From assembly GCA_021775835.1 (NCBI GenBank), contig JAJFHC010000125.1, positions 1 to 64,000 of the forward strand: DNA of 64,000 nucleotides, in the 5' to 3' direction. Both the position numbers and the translations under genes were made by a program. Below the pieces are notes generated by a model. That model was given only the letters and a program-made list of their open reading frames with translations, was not told where the DNA came from and searched no databases. Source of the stretch: Hyphomicrobiales bacterium. GTDB taxonomy: Bacteria; Pseudomonadota; Alphaproteobacteria; Rhizobiales; JAJFHC01. Of the stretch, positions 9,147 through 18,854 are shown piece after piece; positions within the stretch are counted from its first letter, which is position 1; every line of letters starts with the position of its first letter.

Positions 9147-10661
9147 CTACGCCCCGCCAAATGCCGGGCCGTTCGGTCCAAGCCTTAAACCGCGCCGCAG
9201 TTTCGTGAATTCGATACCATCGAGCTTGCACGGATTGGCGCCCGGTGCATCGGCAAACAGAACGTCCTCGGCGATTGGCTCGTAGGCCGCCAAAAAATGC
9301 ACGGCACTCTTCACGGCGACAATCTTCTGTTGTGCCGGATCGATACCGATGTGGGTATAGAATGCCTGATCGGCGTTCTGGGTTCGCACTGAGCCCACCA
9401 CCACGCGAACCTCGCTGTCATCATCCAGCACCAGAAGCGATGCCACAGGACCAATGTCTGCATGAGATCCGCCATACATCGGCCCCGTACACAGGAACTT
9501 GCCGTCGCTCAGGCCCTCGACCCTGACCCTGGCGACATACGGACCGGTTCCCAGCTCAGGGAACCGGCCGCCGATCCGCACGTCGATTTCAGCGCCTTCA
9601 CCCGCGGCATGGGCCGCTTCCGCAGTTTCCGCATCCCAGACAACGCCGATTGCTGCGCCACGCGCGCCGCCTTCCACTAGAGCGGCAAGCAGCCCGGTGG
9701 TATCGCCGGTGGCGCCGGCTCCCGGGTTATCTTGCGGATCGGCGATGATGACGGGCCGGCTGGCTTTATCGGCGATCGAAATCGCCTGGGCCACAACCTC
9801 CGCCGAAGGCACCAGAGGATTGTGAAATTCAGCTTCCGCTGCCTCGAGCGCTGCCTGCAGCCGATCGGCGGCGCGGTCTGCCTGATCCTGGGTTTCGCCA
9901 TAAACAATAAGAGACGTACCGCAATGATGGATGTCGGCGGGCGGAAAACCCAGGGCTAGGTCGGCCGAAACCGCTTCGTCACGGGCGATGTCCTCGACCA
10001 GCTGATAGAGCCTGCGTCCCGGTTCACGGAACGTCGACTGCGCCTGCAGCGGGATCAGATAGTTGATCTGGCGGAAAGCATGGGCAAACCGGTGGCCGCG
10101 TGCGAGTTCCGCCTCAAGCAGGTCCTTGGCCCGGGCGCCGGTAGCCGCCATGTCCACATGAGGATATGTCCGGTAGATCGTCATGGAAGACGTTCGGTCG
10201 GCGAACTCAGGCGTCAGGTTGCCGTGAAGATCGAGGCTCGTCACCACCGGCAGGTCAGGCCCCACAACGGCACGCACACGCCTGAGCAGTTCGCCTTCGC
10301 CGTCTTCGAAGTCCTCCGTCACCATGGCGCCGTGAAGATCAAGATAAACCCCGTCGATCTTGCCGGCGGCGGTTATCCCGTCGCAGATCATGCCGGCAAT
10401 CCGGTCAAAGGCATCTTGCGAGACATAACTGGCCGGTTCCGCCGAGGTCCAGAGGATAGGCACCAGATCCCAGTCTTCGGCAGCGGCCATGAAGCCAGAA
10501 ATTGGGATATTGAGACCGGTGAAAACCGCCACCACCTCGTCTCCAAGTGTCAGAGCCGGCCATGCGCCTGCCAGTGTAAAGGATTCATAGGGCGTCAGGA
10601 TCGGGGCGAAAGTGTTTGTCTCATGCTGGAAACCAGCGATCGCAATACGGGGTCGGGTCAT
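9147..10661 (-). CDS. MlrC/M81 family metallopeptidase-like protein (first)
   Basis: 504-residue protein of the MlrC family, named after the microcystin-degrading peptidase MlrC and thought to be a zinc-dependent hydrolase of small peptides or amides. The opening RIAIAGFQHETNTFAP is the family hallmark, with a metal-ligand His and Glu in HETNTF. YLDLHGAM at about 125-132 and TSLDLHGNLTPEF carry further ligands, and DPQDNPGAGATGDTT marks the second domain. No signal peptide is present, so it is cytosolic. It follows a second MlrC gene after 46 bp and both are divergent from a dipeptide importer, so the substrate is probably an imported peptide or amide. The exact reaction is unknown. Confidence 0.87.
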   Translation of the reverse strand: MTRPRIAIAGFQHETNTFAPILTPYESFTLAGAWPALTLGDEVVAVFTGLNIPISGFMAAAEDWDLVPILWTSAEPASYVSQDAFDRIAGMICDGITAAGKIDGVYLDLHGAMVTEDFEDGEGELLRRVRAVVGPDLPVVTSLDLHGNLTPEFADRTSSMTIYRTYPHVDMAATGARAKDLLEAELARGHRFAHAFRQINYLIPLQAQSTFREPGRRLYQLVEDIARDEAVSADLALGFPPADIHHCGTSLIVYGETQDQADRAADRLQAALEAAEAEFHNPLVPSAEVVAQAISIADKASRPVIIADPQDNPGAGATGDTTGLLAALVEGGARGAAIGVVWDAETAEAAHAAGEGAEIDVRIGGRFPELGTGPYVARVRVEGLSDGKFLCTGPMYGGSHADIGPVASLLVLDDDSEVRVVVGSVRTQNADQAFYTHIGIDPAQQKIVAVKSAVHFLAAYEPIAEDVLFADAPGANPCKLDGIEFTKLRRGLRLGPNGPAFGGA

Positions 10662-10707
10662 GGCGGAGTTCTCTTCGGAAAAGATAGTTGAAAAAGGGCA
10701 GACGGAA

Positions 10708-12204
10708 TCACAGGTTTATCGCATCCGCCGGGTCGAGCGGATAGATTGGGCGGCGCAGTTCGTGATAAGTGATAGCAGAATTGTCCGACGTCGTAACGCC
10801 GGTTCCATCGAGCGTGAAGTGCGCCGACAGATCCGGTTGAATCGGTTGAAATCCGGCCCGGTAATGGATGCGCGACTTCAGCAGAATGTACTTGCATGCT
10901 GCAGGATCAATACCGTTTTCCGAAAGAATTCCCGCATCCCAGGGTTCGTGATGAACCGAAGTTACAACGATCTTGACGCCTGCGGTCTCAAACACCGCCG
11001 TGGGGCCAGTGTCCACTGTCACGCCGGTATACATCGGGCCTTTGACCACCCAGCGCCCGTCGGCAAGGTTGAGGACTTTGCCCGTCAAAGCGAGAGGCAC
11101 ACCGTCTCGTCCCAATGACGGCATGTCCGTCTTGCCGCCAAGATCCAGCGTCAGGACAGCGCCCTCGCCTGCATCATGCATCGCCGCTGCGGCCTCCGGG
11201 TCGTACACGGCGGCCACCGCCACATCGTCGAGGCCGGCGGCCAGAACCTGTTCGATAACGGTCATCACGTCGGACGTGCCGCCTGATCCCACATTGTCGG
11301 CATGATCCAGGAGCACCACGGGGGCGACATTGGTCTGTCGTGCGGATTCGATTGAGGCGGCAATCGGCCTGTGCGCATAAATCAACTCTTCGCGCGCCTC
11401 CCAGCAGGCATCGTGCAACCGGCGACAGGACGCCACAGCTGCCGCCTCATCACCGTCGGCAATGGATACGACCGACGCCCCGGCATGTTTGATATCCACC
11501 ATTGGAAAACCGCCGAATACGGTTGCAGCCAGAATGCCCCGTTCGTTTTCCTCGTGCCGGGTCAGATCCTGCAGTGACTTCATCGGCTCGTCGGCTGTCC
11601 CCATGCACAGGGTCTGTGCCAACACCGGCACCTGGGACCACGCCATCACGGGGTTTGTTCTGCCCTCGAGCTTGTCCCACATCACCTTGCCGATCTGCAG
11701 GCCCACGGCATACATGTCTGTATGCGGATAGGATTTGTAGCCAATCAGAACGTCGCAGTTCGACACGATCTCCTGAGTCAGGTTAGTATGCATGTCGAAC
11801 GTGACGCAGATCGGCATGTCGGGTACCGCGTTCCGGATCCTGACGAGAAGCGCCCCTTCTCCGTCCGGTTCGTGCCGGGCGGTCATGGCGCCGTGCAGGT
11901 CGAGAAAGACCGCGTCGATACCGCCCGCCTCGATTGGTTCAAGGATCCAGTCCGACAGGGCCTGATAAGTCTCTTCTTCAACATATCCACCGGGCATGGC
12001 CTCCGCGGCAACCGGTGTTACGATTTCACACCCTCTCTCCTCCGCCAGGTCGATATAGGCGGCAATCGGCATGTTTGTTCCCCGGTAGGCGCCCAGGACC
12101 GCTTCGTCGCGATGCAGTCCCCACTGCTCGAATCGCGCCAGATCGGTTCTCACCGGTGAAAATGTATTGGTTTCATGTTTCATCATCGCCGCAAGAATGC
12201 GCAT
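10708..12204 (-). CDS. MlrC/M81 family metallopeptidase-like protein (second)
   Basis: 498 residues from the ATG at 12202-12204 (MRILAAMMKHETNTFSPV), preceded by AAGGGGAATTGGCC. Conserved features are KHETNTFSPV, FLDLHGAMTARHEPDGEG, TFDMHTNLTQE and LDHADNVGSGGTSDV, the same set of His/Asp/Glu ligand blocks as in the paralogue at 9147. The two copies differ throughout, so they are diverged paralogues rather than a recent duplication and may act on different substrates or together. It is the promoter-proximal gene of the pair and is divergent from the dipeptide-binding protein gene at 12398. Confidence 0.87.
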   Translation of the reverse strand: MRILAAMMKHETNTFSPVRTDLARFEQWGLHRDEAVLGAYRGTNMPIAAYIDLAEERGCEIVTPVAAEAMPGGYVEEETYQALSDWILEPIEAGGIDAVFLDLHGAMTARHEPDGEGALLVRIRNAVPDMPICVTFDMHTNLTQEIVSNCDVLIGYKSYPHTDMYAVGLQIGKVMWDKLEGRTNPVMAWSQVPVLAQTLCMGTADEPMKSLQDLTRHEENERGILAATVFGGFPMVDIKHAGASVVSIADGDEAAAVASCRRLHDACWEAREELIYAHRPIAASIESARQTNVAPVVLLDHADNVGSGGTSDVMTVIEQVLAAGLDDVAVAAVYDPEAAAAMHDAGEGAVLTLDLGGKTDMPSLGRDGVPLALTGKVLNLADGRWVVKGPMYTGVTVDTGPTAVFETAGVKIVVTSVHHEPWDAGILSENGIDPAACKYILLKSRIHYRAGFQPIQPDLSAHFTLDGTGVTTSDNSAITYHELRRPIYPLDPADAINL

Positions 12205-12278
12205 GGCCAATTCCCCTTGATTTTGCTCGCAGGAGGGTGTTGCGGCGCGCAAGTTTCGTCAAGTGGGAAAGATGGTTG

Positions 12279-12309
12279 TTGACTCGATGGTCAGGAACTC
12301 CGTTACAAT
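12279..12309 (+). promoter_or_regulatory. Possible promoter of the dpp-type operon
   Basis: TTGACT at 12279-12284 and TACAAT at 12304-12309 resemble sigma-70 -35 and -10 elements but are 19 bp apart, longer than the optimum. They lie 89 bp before the binding-protein start at 12398, within the 193-bp divergent gap shared with the MlrC operon. This is only a pattern match. Confidence 0.3.
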
Positions 12310-12397
12310 GGGCGCTTGGCGGGACATGAATTTCCGCACTTTCAAACAGTGTGTCCGGATGCACCATCTGTGGGCTGCGGCGGACCGGGAGGAACTC

Positions 12398-13984
12398 ATG
12401 ATAAAATGGACGAGACGCCAACTTCTTGCGGCTGCGGCAATTGCGCTGCCTGTGATGTTCGGCGGGATGACAGGCCAAGCCAGCGCGGAGACCGTACTGC
12501 GGGTTATTCCTCATGCTGACCTTAAGAACCTCGATCCGATCTGGACCACGGCCTATATTTCACGCAACCACGGTTATCTCATCTACGACACGTTGTTTGC
12601 CATGGATGAGAGCTTCAAGCCTCAGCCCCAGATGGTCGACACCTGGGAAACCTCGGCAGACGGCAAGACCTGGACCTTCAAACTGCGCGATGGCCTGAAA
12701 TGGCACGATGGCGCGGATGTCACGGCAGAAGACTGTGTGGCTTCCCTTCAGCGCTGGGGCAAGCGCGACGGCATGGGTCAGGCCCTGTTCGCTGTCATGG
12801 ACAGCTTGACCGCGGGCGACGCCAAGACCATCGTCATGAAACTGAAAGAGCCATATGGTCTGGTTCTGGAATCGATCGGCAAGATATCTTCGAACGTGCC
12901 CTTCATGATGCCCAAGCGGATGGCCATGACCGATGCCTTCAAGCAGGTCGAAGAGCACATCGGCTCCGGACCGTTCATGTTCAAGAAGGAAGAATGGGTT
13001 CCAGGCTCCAAGGTAGTCTACGTCAAGAACCCGAGCTACGTGCCGCGGTCCGAACCACCATCTGCGGCCGCTGGCGGCAAGGTTGCCAAGGTTGATCGCG
13101 TGGAATGGACCTATTTCCCCGATCAGAACACGGCGATGAACGCGCTGATCAGCGGAGAAGTCGATTATTTCGAATCTCCTGCAAACGATCTCATGCCACT
13201 GCTGGCAGCCAATGACGATATCACCGTCGAGATCAACGATCCGCTCGGCAATATCGGCTTTGCCCGCTTCAACCACCTTCTGCCACCGTTCGACAAGGCA
13301 GGCGTACGTCGTGCAGCCCTCATGGCGATGAAGCAGGAAGACTACATGGCCGCCGCTGTGGGCGACCAGAAGTTCTGGAAGACCTGTTATTCGGTCTTCC
13401 CCTGCGGAACGCCATTGGCCAATGACGTTGGCAGCGATGTCATGAAGACCGCCGACATCGGCAAGGCAACCGCCGCTCTCAAGGAAGCCGGTTATGACGG
13501 CACACCTGTGGTCATCATGCAGCCGACCGACATTCCTCTTCTGTCGGCATTCTCGCTGGTCACAGCTGAAAAACTGCGCAAGATTGGCATGAAAGTCGAA
13601 GTTCAGGCCATGGATTGGGCGACGTTGACCTCGAGGCGCGCCAAGCGTGATCCGGTTGCCGATGGTGGCTGGAACATGTTCCATACCTGGTGGATCGGTG
13701 CTGACGTGATCGACCCAATGTCGATCGCCTTTTCCGGTAACCCCGACAAGGGCTGGTTCGGCTGGCCAACTGATCCCGCCCTGGAAGACGCCCGCAAGGC
13801 GTTTGCCTCTGCCACTTCTGACGAAGAAAAACAGAAGATCGGCAAGGCGGTTCAGGAACGGCTCTGGGCCATCGGCGCTTCAGGCGAACTGGGACAGTTC
13901 TTTGTACCGGTCGCTTACAAGAAGAACGTCAAGGGCCTGATCAAGTCGCCTGTCCAGTTCTTCTGGAACATGTCGGTCGAATAG
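12398..13984 (+). CDS. Dipeptide/oligopeptide ABC transporter substrate-binding protein (family 5)
   Basis: Periplasmic binding protein of 528 residues. The start at 12398 is fixed by GGGAGGAACTC and gives MIKWTRRQLLAAAAIALP, an export signal with a twin-arginine-like TRRQLL and an AxA site (GQASAE). The mature part has the family 5 blocks: NLDPIWTTAYISRNHGYLIYDTLF, WETSADGKTWTFKLRDGLKWHDGADVTAEDC and a central IGSGPFMFKKEEWVPG. The ORF could be extended upstream to 12263, but that part has no signal-like character. It is the first gene of a five-gene transporter/hydrolase operon and delivers peptides or related amides to the permeases at 14137 and 15081. Confidence 0.92.
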   Translation: MIKWTRRQLLAAAAIALPVMFGGMTGQASAETVLRVIPHADLKNLDPIWTTAYISRNHGYLIYDTLFAMDESFKPQPQMVDTWETSADGKTWTFKLRDGLKWHDGADVTAEDCVASLQRWGKRDGMGQALFAVMDSLTAGDAKTIVMKLKEPYGLVLESIGKISSNVPFMMPKRMAMTDAFKQVEEHIGSGPFMFKKEEWVPGSKVVYVKNPSYVPRSEPPSAAAGGKVAKVDRVEWTYFPDQNTAMNALISGEVDYFESPANDLMPLLAANDDITVEINDPLGNIGFARFNHLLPPFDKAGVRRAALMAMKQEDYMAAAVGDQKFWKTCYSVFPCGTPLANDVGSDVMKTADIGKATAALKEAGYDGTPVVIMQPTDIPLLSAFSLVTAEKLRKIGMKVEVQAMDWATLTSRRAKRDPVADGGWNMFHTWWIGADVIDPMSIAFSGNPDKGWFGWPTDPALEDARKAFASATSDEEKQKIGKAVQERLWAIGASGELGQFFVPVAYKKNVKGLIKSPVQFFWNMSVE

Positions 13985-14006
13985 GCATTACTGAACACAA
14001 ATCTCC

Positions 14007-14032
14007 CTCCGTCCGGCGTTCGCCGGACGGAG
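14007..14032 (+). terminator. Strong hairpin after the binding-protein gene
   Basis: CTCCGTCCGGCG, two T, then CGCCGGACGGAG form a perfect 12-bp inverted repeat 22 bp after the binding-protein stop. No T run follows, so it may act less as a terminator than as a 3' stabiliser that lets the binding protein be made in excess of the permeases. Confidence 0.6.
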
Positions 14033-14068
14033 ACTTCTGCACAGACATCAGGCACCCTGTTTTGAGTG

Positions 14069-14119
14069 TTTTGTTCCAGACCCCCCTGTAGCAACCCTTC
14101 CGGGGGTTCTGGAACAAAA
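14069..14119 (+). terminator. Long hairpin overlapping the permease leader
   Basis: TTTTGTTCCAGA (14069-14080) pairs perfectly with TCTGGAACAAAA (14108-14119), and the adjoining CCCCC/GGGGG extend the stem past a single bulged T. The right arm ends just before the GAGAGG ribosome binding site of the permease at 14137. The A/T-flanked GC stem looks like a bidirectional terminator or attenuator between the binding-protein gene and the membrane components. Confidence 0.6.
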
Positions 14120-14136
14120 AATTTGAGAGGCCTCAC

Positions 14137-15081
14137 ATGCTGGGTTACGTGATCAGACGCGTGCTTGCCACGATCCCCGTCATGGGTGTGGTCGCGGCAT
14201 TCGTATTCCTCATGCTGAGGCTGTCGCCCGGTGATCCCGCGTCGGTTATCGCCGGCGACTATGCAACGGCTGAGGATATCCTGCGCATCCGCGAGCAGTT
14301 GGGTCTCAGCGAGCCGATACTCGTGCAATTCCTCAAGTGGATCACGGCACTCGCCCAGGGTGATCTCGGCACATCGATATTCACCAATCTTCCCGTCACC
14401 ACCATGATCGCCCAGCGGATCGAGCCGACCATCATGTTGTCCCTGACAACCATTATCTTCACCGTGCTGGTGGCGGTACCACTCGGCACTCTGGCTGCCT
14501 GGAAATCCGGCAGCCTGATCGATCGTGGCGTCATGGTCTTGTCCGTAACCGGATTTTCCGTGCCTGTTTTCGTGCTTGGTTATATCCTGATCTATGTCGT
14601 GTCGATTCAACTCAAATGGCTTCCGGTTCAGGGTTATAAGTCCATGTTCGATCATGGGATTCTGCCCTTCCTGCGTCACATCATCATGCCGACGATCACC
14701 CTGTCGGTCATATTCATTGCTCTGATCGCCCGCATGACGCGGGCGTCGGTTATGGAAATCCTGCAGGAAGATTATGTGCGTACGGCCAGGGCCAAGGGCC
14801 AAAGTGAATTCAAGGTCCTGCTCAAGCACGCGCTGCGCAATGCCGCCGTCCCGATCGTCACGGTCATCGGCATCGGTATCGCCCTGCTGATTGGCGGCGT
14901 GGTCGTTACCGAGAGCGTTTACAATATTCCGGGTCTTGGTCGGTTGGTTCTGGACGCTGTTCTGGCACGCGACTACCCTATTATTCAGGGTCTGATCCTG
15001 TTCTTCAGTTTCATCTATATCCTGATCAACCTACTGATTGACCTGTCTTACACACTGTTCGATCCGAGGATACGCTACTGA
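14137..15081 (+). CDS. Dipeptide-type ABC transporter permease (DppB-like)
   Basis: Inner-membrane permease of 314 residues that forms half of the translocation pore. It starts LGYVIRRVLATIPVMGVV, typical of DppB, and has MLRLSPGDPAS and EQLGLSEPILVQF. The six membrane helices are clear, and the ATPase-contact EAA loop is near 205-225 (ILQEDYVRTARAKGQSEFKVL). ESVYNIPGLGRLVLDAV is the DppB C-terminal signature. GAGAGG six bases before the ATG is the ribosome binding site. The stop overlaps the start of the next permease by one base, so translation is coupled. Confidence 0.94.
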   Translation: MLGYVIRRVLATIPVMGVVAAFVFLMLRLSPGDPASVIAGDYATAEDILRIREQLGLSEPILVQFLKWITALAQGDLGTSIFTNLPVTTMIAQRIEPTIMLSLTTIIFTVLVAVPLGTLAAWKSGSLIDRGVMVLSVTGFSVPVFVLGYILIYVVSIQLKWLPVQGYKSMFDHGILPFLRHIIMPTITLSVIFIALIARMTRASVMEILQEDYVRTARAKGQSEFKVLLKHALRNAAVPIVTVIGIGIALLIGGVVVTESVYNIPGLGRLVLDAVLARDYPIIQGLILFFSFIYILINLLIDLSYTLFDPRIRY

Positions 15082-15986
15082 TGGATTCGGACACCAAAAC
15101 AACGCCGCTCGACGCCGCCGCCGCAGCAGACGACACACAGCTGGTCTTCAAGCAGGATAAGCCGTTGTGGTCGGTTCTGGTTGGTCATTCATCGATACGG
15201 GCAGGGGGCATCCTCTTGATCGTCATGATTTTGATCGCTGTAATCGGACCCCTGTTCACCGTCGATCCGATCGCACTAAATCCGATCAAGCGTCTCAAGC
15301 CTCCATCCGCAGATTTCTGGTTCGGCACGGACTTTCTTGGTCGCGACACCTTTGCACGTGTCATTCACGGCGCCCAGATTTCCCTGGTCGTCGGCTTGGC
15401 TGTAGCCGGCATCGCAGTATCCCTGGGTCTTTTCATCGGGCTCATCTCCGGGTATGTCAGGGCCCTTGATGCCGTCATCATGCGGGTCATGGACGGATTG
15501 ATGTCGATCCCGGCAATCCTGCTGGCGATTGCCCTGATCTCGCTGTCGGGAGCCACGCTCACTACGGTGATCATCGCGATTGTCATTCCCGAAATTCCCC
15601 GCGTCGTTCGTCTTGTCCGTTCAGTCGTCCTCAGTGTCCGCGAGGAACCCTATGTAGAAGCAGCCATTGCGGCGGGCACCAAACTACCGTTGATCCTGAG
15701 CCGGCACATCCTGCCCAACACCATCGCGCCGATGATCGTGCAGGCAACCTATATATGCGGGTCGGCCATGCTCACGGAATCGATCCTTGGATTCCTGGGG
15801 GCGGGCATTCCACCCGAAATTCCCAGCTGGGGCAACATCATGTCCGAGGGCCGGACCTATTTCCAGCTCAGCCCCTGGATCATCTTCTATCCGGGCATTG
15901 CCCTCGCCGTCACAGTGCTGGCGGTCAACATCTTGGGCGACGGGTTGCGCGACACGCTCGATCCCCGAATTGCCCGGAAGCTGTAA
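15081..15986 (+). CDS. Dipeptide-type ABC transporter permease (DppC-like)
   Basis: Second inner-membrane permease, 301 residues. The N-terminal 30 residues are polar, the first helix is at about 41-62 (GGILLIVMILIAVIGPL), and WFGTDFLGRDTFARVIHGAQISLVVGL is the DppC hallmark. The EAA loop lies near 191-210 (VREEPYVEAAIAAGTKLPLIL), and the C-terminus reads LAVNILGDGLRDTLDPR. It pairs with the permease at 14137 and is followed after 5 bp by the fused ATPase. Confidence 0.94.
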   Translation: MDSDTKTTPLDAAAAADDTQLVFKQDKPLWSVLVGHSSIRAGGILLIVMILIAVIGPLFTVDPIALNPIKRLKPPSADFWFGTDFLGRDTFARVIHGAQISLVVGLAVAGIAVSLGLFIGLISGYVRALDAVIMRVMDGLMSIPAILLAIALISLSGATLTTVIIAIVIPEIPRVVRLVRSVVLSVREEPYVEAAIAAGTKLPLILSRHILPNTIAPMIVQATYICGSAMLTESILGFLGAGIPPEIPSWGNIMSEGRTYFQLSPWIIFYPGIALAVTVLAVNILGDGLRDTLDPRIARKL

Positions 15987-15991
15987 CCGCC

Positions 15992-17635
15992 ATGACCGAT
16001 CAAAAACCCAGTAACCGGGCGGAAAGAACTGTCCTTGAAGTAGATGGTCTGACCATTAGCCTGCCGGAAGGCGCCGATCGCAAGTATGCCATAGAGGACG
16101 TGTCCTTCACCGTCCAGGCCGGCGAAATTGTCTGCGTGGTTGGAGAATCCGGATCCGGCAAATCCGTTACCGCCCACTCTATAATGGGCTTGAACCCGAC
16201 AAAGGAACTCAAACCGGTTGCCGGCAAAGCTCTGCTTGAAGGCGAAGACCTGCTGCAGAAATCGGAAGCGGATCTGCGCAAGTTGCGCGGCGAGCGCATG
16301 GCCATGATTTTCCAGGAACCCATGACCGCCCTCAATCCGGTCATGAAGGTTGGCGATCAGATTGGCGAAATGCTCGAGATTCACACGGATATGGATGCCA
16401 AGGCGCGCGAGACCCGTGTCATCGAGGTCATGCGTGACGTCAACCTGCCTGACCCGGAACAACTTACGCATTCTTACCCCCATCAACTGTCCGGCGGGCA
16501 ACGCCAACGCATCATGATCGCCATGGCTCTGGCGCTTGAACCGGGACTGCTCATCGCTGATGAGCCAACGACCGCGCTCGATGTCACCACCCAGGCGCAG
16601 ATTCTTGATCTTATCAAGGACATCCAGAAACGCCACGGCACCGGTGTCATGTTCATCACCCATGACTTTGGCGTGGTCGCAGAAATTGCCGACCGCGTGG
16701 TGGTCATGCAGCACGGTCATGTTGTTGAACAGGGCGACGCAAAACAGGTCCTGACCGCGCCCAGCGATCCCTACACCAAGATGCTGATGGCCTCCGTCCC
16801 CAGCCTGACACCACCGGAACGTCCGCTTCCAGCCGAACAGGAAGTTGCGCTTGAGGTTCACGGGCTCAACAAGATCTATTCCTCCGGTGGCTTGTTTCAG
16901 ACCGGGCGTACGGTTCATGCAGCCCAGGATGTGGAACTGGCGGTACATCGCGGCGAGACCCTTGGGGTTGTCGGGGAGTCCGGATCAGGAAAATCAACCG
17001 TCGCTCGTTGCATCGTCAGGCTGATCGATCCGACCGGTGGTGAAGTCTTGATTGCCGGCAAGAACATTGCCGGCCTGGCGCCCGGCGCCATGCGCCCCTT
17101 CCGTCGCGACGTCCAGATCGTTTTTCAGGACCCCTACCGGTCGCTCAACCCGCGCCGCACGGTCGGTCAGTCGATCGTCGAGGGCCCCATGAACTTTGGT
17201 CTGTCTCACGATGACGCCATCGAACGCGCCCGCGAACTGATGAGGGTTGTAGGCCTGTCACCTGATGCCCTCGACCGTTTTCCACACCAGTTCTCCGGTG
17301 GTCAGCGCCAGCGGATCTGCGTTGCCCGGGCGCTTGCCATGGAACCCAAGGTACTGATCGCGGACGAAGCCGTCTCCGCCCTTGACGTGTCGGTGCAGGC
17401 CCAGGTTCTGGAACTGCTGGACGACGTACGCAAGCGTTTTGATCTTGCCATGCTGTTCATCACTCATGACTTGCGCGTTGCCGCCCAGATCTGCGACCGG
17501 ATCATGGTCATGCAGCATGGTGTGGTGGTTGAACAGGGCCTGACGGCGTCGGTTTACGCCGATCCGTCCCACGCCTATACCCGCGCCCTGCTGAACGCGG
17601 CCCCTGGCCGCCATATGGTTTTCGGCGGCGGCTGA
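15992..17635 (+). CDS. Fused dipeptide ABC transporter ATPase (DppD-DppF in one chain)
   Basis: Cytosolic ATPase of 547 residues carrying both nucleotide-binding domains that are usually separate DppD and DppF subunits, as in GsiA. Domain 1 spans about 10-265: Walker A GESGSGKS, signature LSGGQRQR, Walker B LLIADEP, and the oligopeptide-family extension ending PSLTPPER. Domain 2 spans about 285-540 with Walker [10 protein letters not shown], signature FSGGQRQR and Walker [13 protein letters not shown], where the Pro after DE is Ala. The start at 15992 follows the permease stop by 5 bp. The open frame reaches back to 15755 in the permease gene but is a shadow there. Confidence 0.94.
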   Translation: MTDQKPSNRAERTVLEVDGLTISLPEGADRKYAIEDVSFTVQAGEIVCVVGESGSGKSVTAHSIMGLNPTKELKPVAGKALLEGEDLLQKSEADLRKLRGERMAMIFQEPMTALNPVMKVGDQIGEMLEIHTDMDAKARETRVIEVMRDVNLPDPEQLTHSYPHQLSGGQRQRIMIAMALALEPGLLIADEPTTALDVTTQAQILDLIKDIQKRHGTGVMFITHDFGVVAEIADRVVVMQHGHVVEQGDAKQVLTAPSDPYTKMLMASVPSLTPPERPLPAEQEVALEVHGLNKIYSSGGLFQTGRTVHAAQDVELAVHRGETLGVVGESGSGKSTVARCIVRLIDPTGGEVLIAGKNIAGLAPGAMRPFRRDVQIVFQDPYRSLNPRRTVGQSIVEGPMNFGLSHDDAIERARELMRVVGLSPDALDRFPHQFSGGQRQRICVARALAMEPKVLIADEAVSALDVSVQAQVLELLDDVRKRFDLAMLFITHDLRVAAQICDRIMVMQHGVVVEQGLTASVYADPSHAYTRALLNAAPGRHMVFGGG

Positions 17636-17675
17636 AGTTTTTCACTAACCCTGCGACCCGACGGAGTGAGTTCCC

Positions 17676-18845
17676 ATGACCGTTAATGACAAGATCACCG
17701 CCACCCATGACGAGATGACCGAATGGCGGCGTACCCTGCACCAGCATCCAGAGACCGCTTTCGAAGAAGTGTGGACCTCCCAGTTCATCGCCGAGAAACT
17801 GGAGAGTTTCGGAATCAAGGTTGAACGCGGCCTTGCCGGGACCGGTGTCGTCGGCATTGTCGAAGGCAACCAGCCCGGTTCAAGGGCAATCGGTCTGAGG
17901 GCGGACATCGACGCGCTCGATATATATGAACAGACCAACAAGCCCTACGCCTCGAAGAACCCCGGCAAGATGCATGCCTGCGGCCATGACGGCCACACAA
18001 CCATGCTCTTGGGGGCGGCAAAATATCTGGCCGACACCCGTGACTTTGCCGGCACCGCCTATCTGATCTTTCAGCCGGCGGAAGAGAACGAAGGCGGCGC
18101 CCGGGTTATGGTCGAGGAAGGCCTGTTCGAGAAATACCCCATGGAAGGCGTCTACGGCATGCACAACTGGCCCGGCGTCGACGTCGGCAATGTCGGCATG
18201 CGGACCGGACCGATCATGGCGTCCTACGATATTTTCGAGATCACCGTCACCGGCAAGGGATCCCATGGCGCCATGCCGCACCAGGGCATCGATCCGGTGG
18301 TAATTGCCGCCCAGATCGTGACAAACCTGCAATCCATCGCCAGTCGCACCGTCGACCCACTTGAATCGGTCGTGGTATCCGTGACGCAGATCCATGGCGG
18401 CGACGCCTACAACGTCATCCCCCAGGAAGTCGAACTGAAAGGCACGGTACGCAGCTTTCTGACCGAGATCCAGGATCACGCGGAAGAGTCGATCAAGCGG
18501 ATTGCGTCGTCCGTAGCATCAGCTCACGGTGCCGAGGCCCAGGTGCACTACGAACGCCGCTATCCGCCGACCGTAAACGCTGCCGCCGAAACAGAGGTCG
18601 CCGCACGCATTGCCGGCGACGTAGTCGGTCCGGAAAATGTCAGGACGGATGTGACCCCGGTCATGGGGTCGGAAGATTTCGCCTTCATGCTCCAGGAAAA
18701 GGCCGGCAGCTACATCTGGATGGGCGCCGGCAAGGAGAGCGCCAATCTGCATAGCCCGCACTTCGACTTCAACGACGAGATCCTGCCGATCGGAGCGTCA
18801 TATTGGGCTCACCTGGTGGAAGACACGCTTCAGACCGACCGCTGA
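17676..18845 (+). CDS. M20 family amidohydrolase (hippurate hydrolase-like)
   Basis: Cytosolic zinc-type hydrolase of 389 residues that cleaves amide bonds of N-acyl amino acids or small peptides. The motifs are RRTLHQHPETAFEE, LRADIDALD, HACGHDGHTTMLLGAAKYL (metal-binding Cys/His), QPAEENEGGARVMVEEGL (catalytic Glu pair) and MGSEDFAFML near the C-terminus. The dimerisation domain has GSHGAMPHQGIDPVV. It follows the fused ATPase by 40 bp with GACGGAGTGAG as ribosome binding site, so the imported compound is probably hydrolysed by it. The natural substrate cannot be told from the sequence. Confidence 0.92.
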   Translation: MTVNDKITATHDEMTEWRRTLHQHPETAFEEVWTSQFIAEKLESFGIKVERGLAGTGVVGIVEGNQPGSRAIGLRADIDALDIYEQTNKPYASKNPGKMHACGHDGHTTMLLGAAKYLADTRDFAGTAYLIFQPAEENEGGARVMVEEGLFEKYPMEGVYGMHNWPGVDVGNVGMRTGPIMASYDIFEITVTGKGSHGAMPHQGIDPVVIAAQIVTNLQSIASRTVDPLESVVVSVTQIHGGDAYNVIPQEVELKGTVRSFLTEIQDHAEESIKRIASSVASAHGAEAQVHYERRYPPTVNAAAETEVAARIAGDVVGPENVRTDVTPVMGSEDFAFMLQEKAGSYIWMGAGKESANLHSPHFDFNDEILPIGASYWAHLVEDTLQTDR

Positions 18846-18854
18846 AATCGATCG

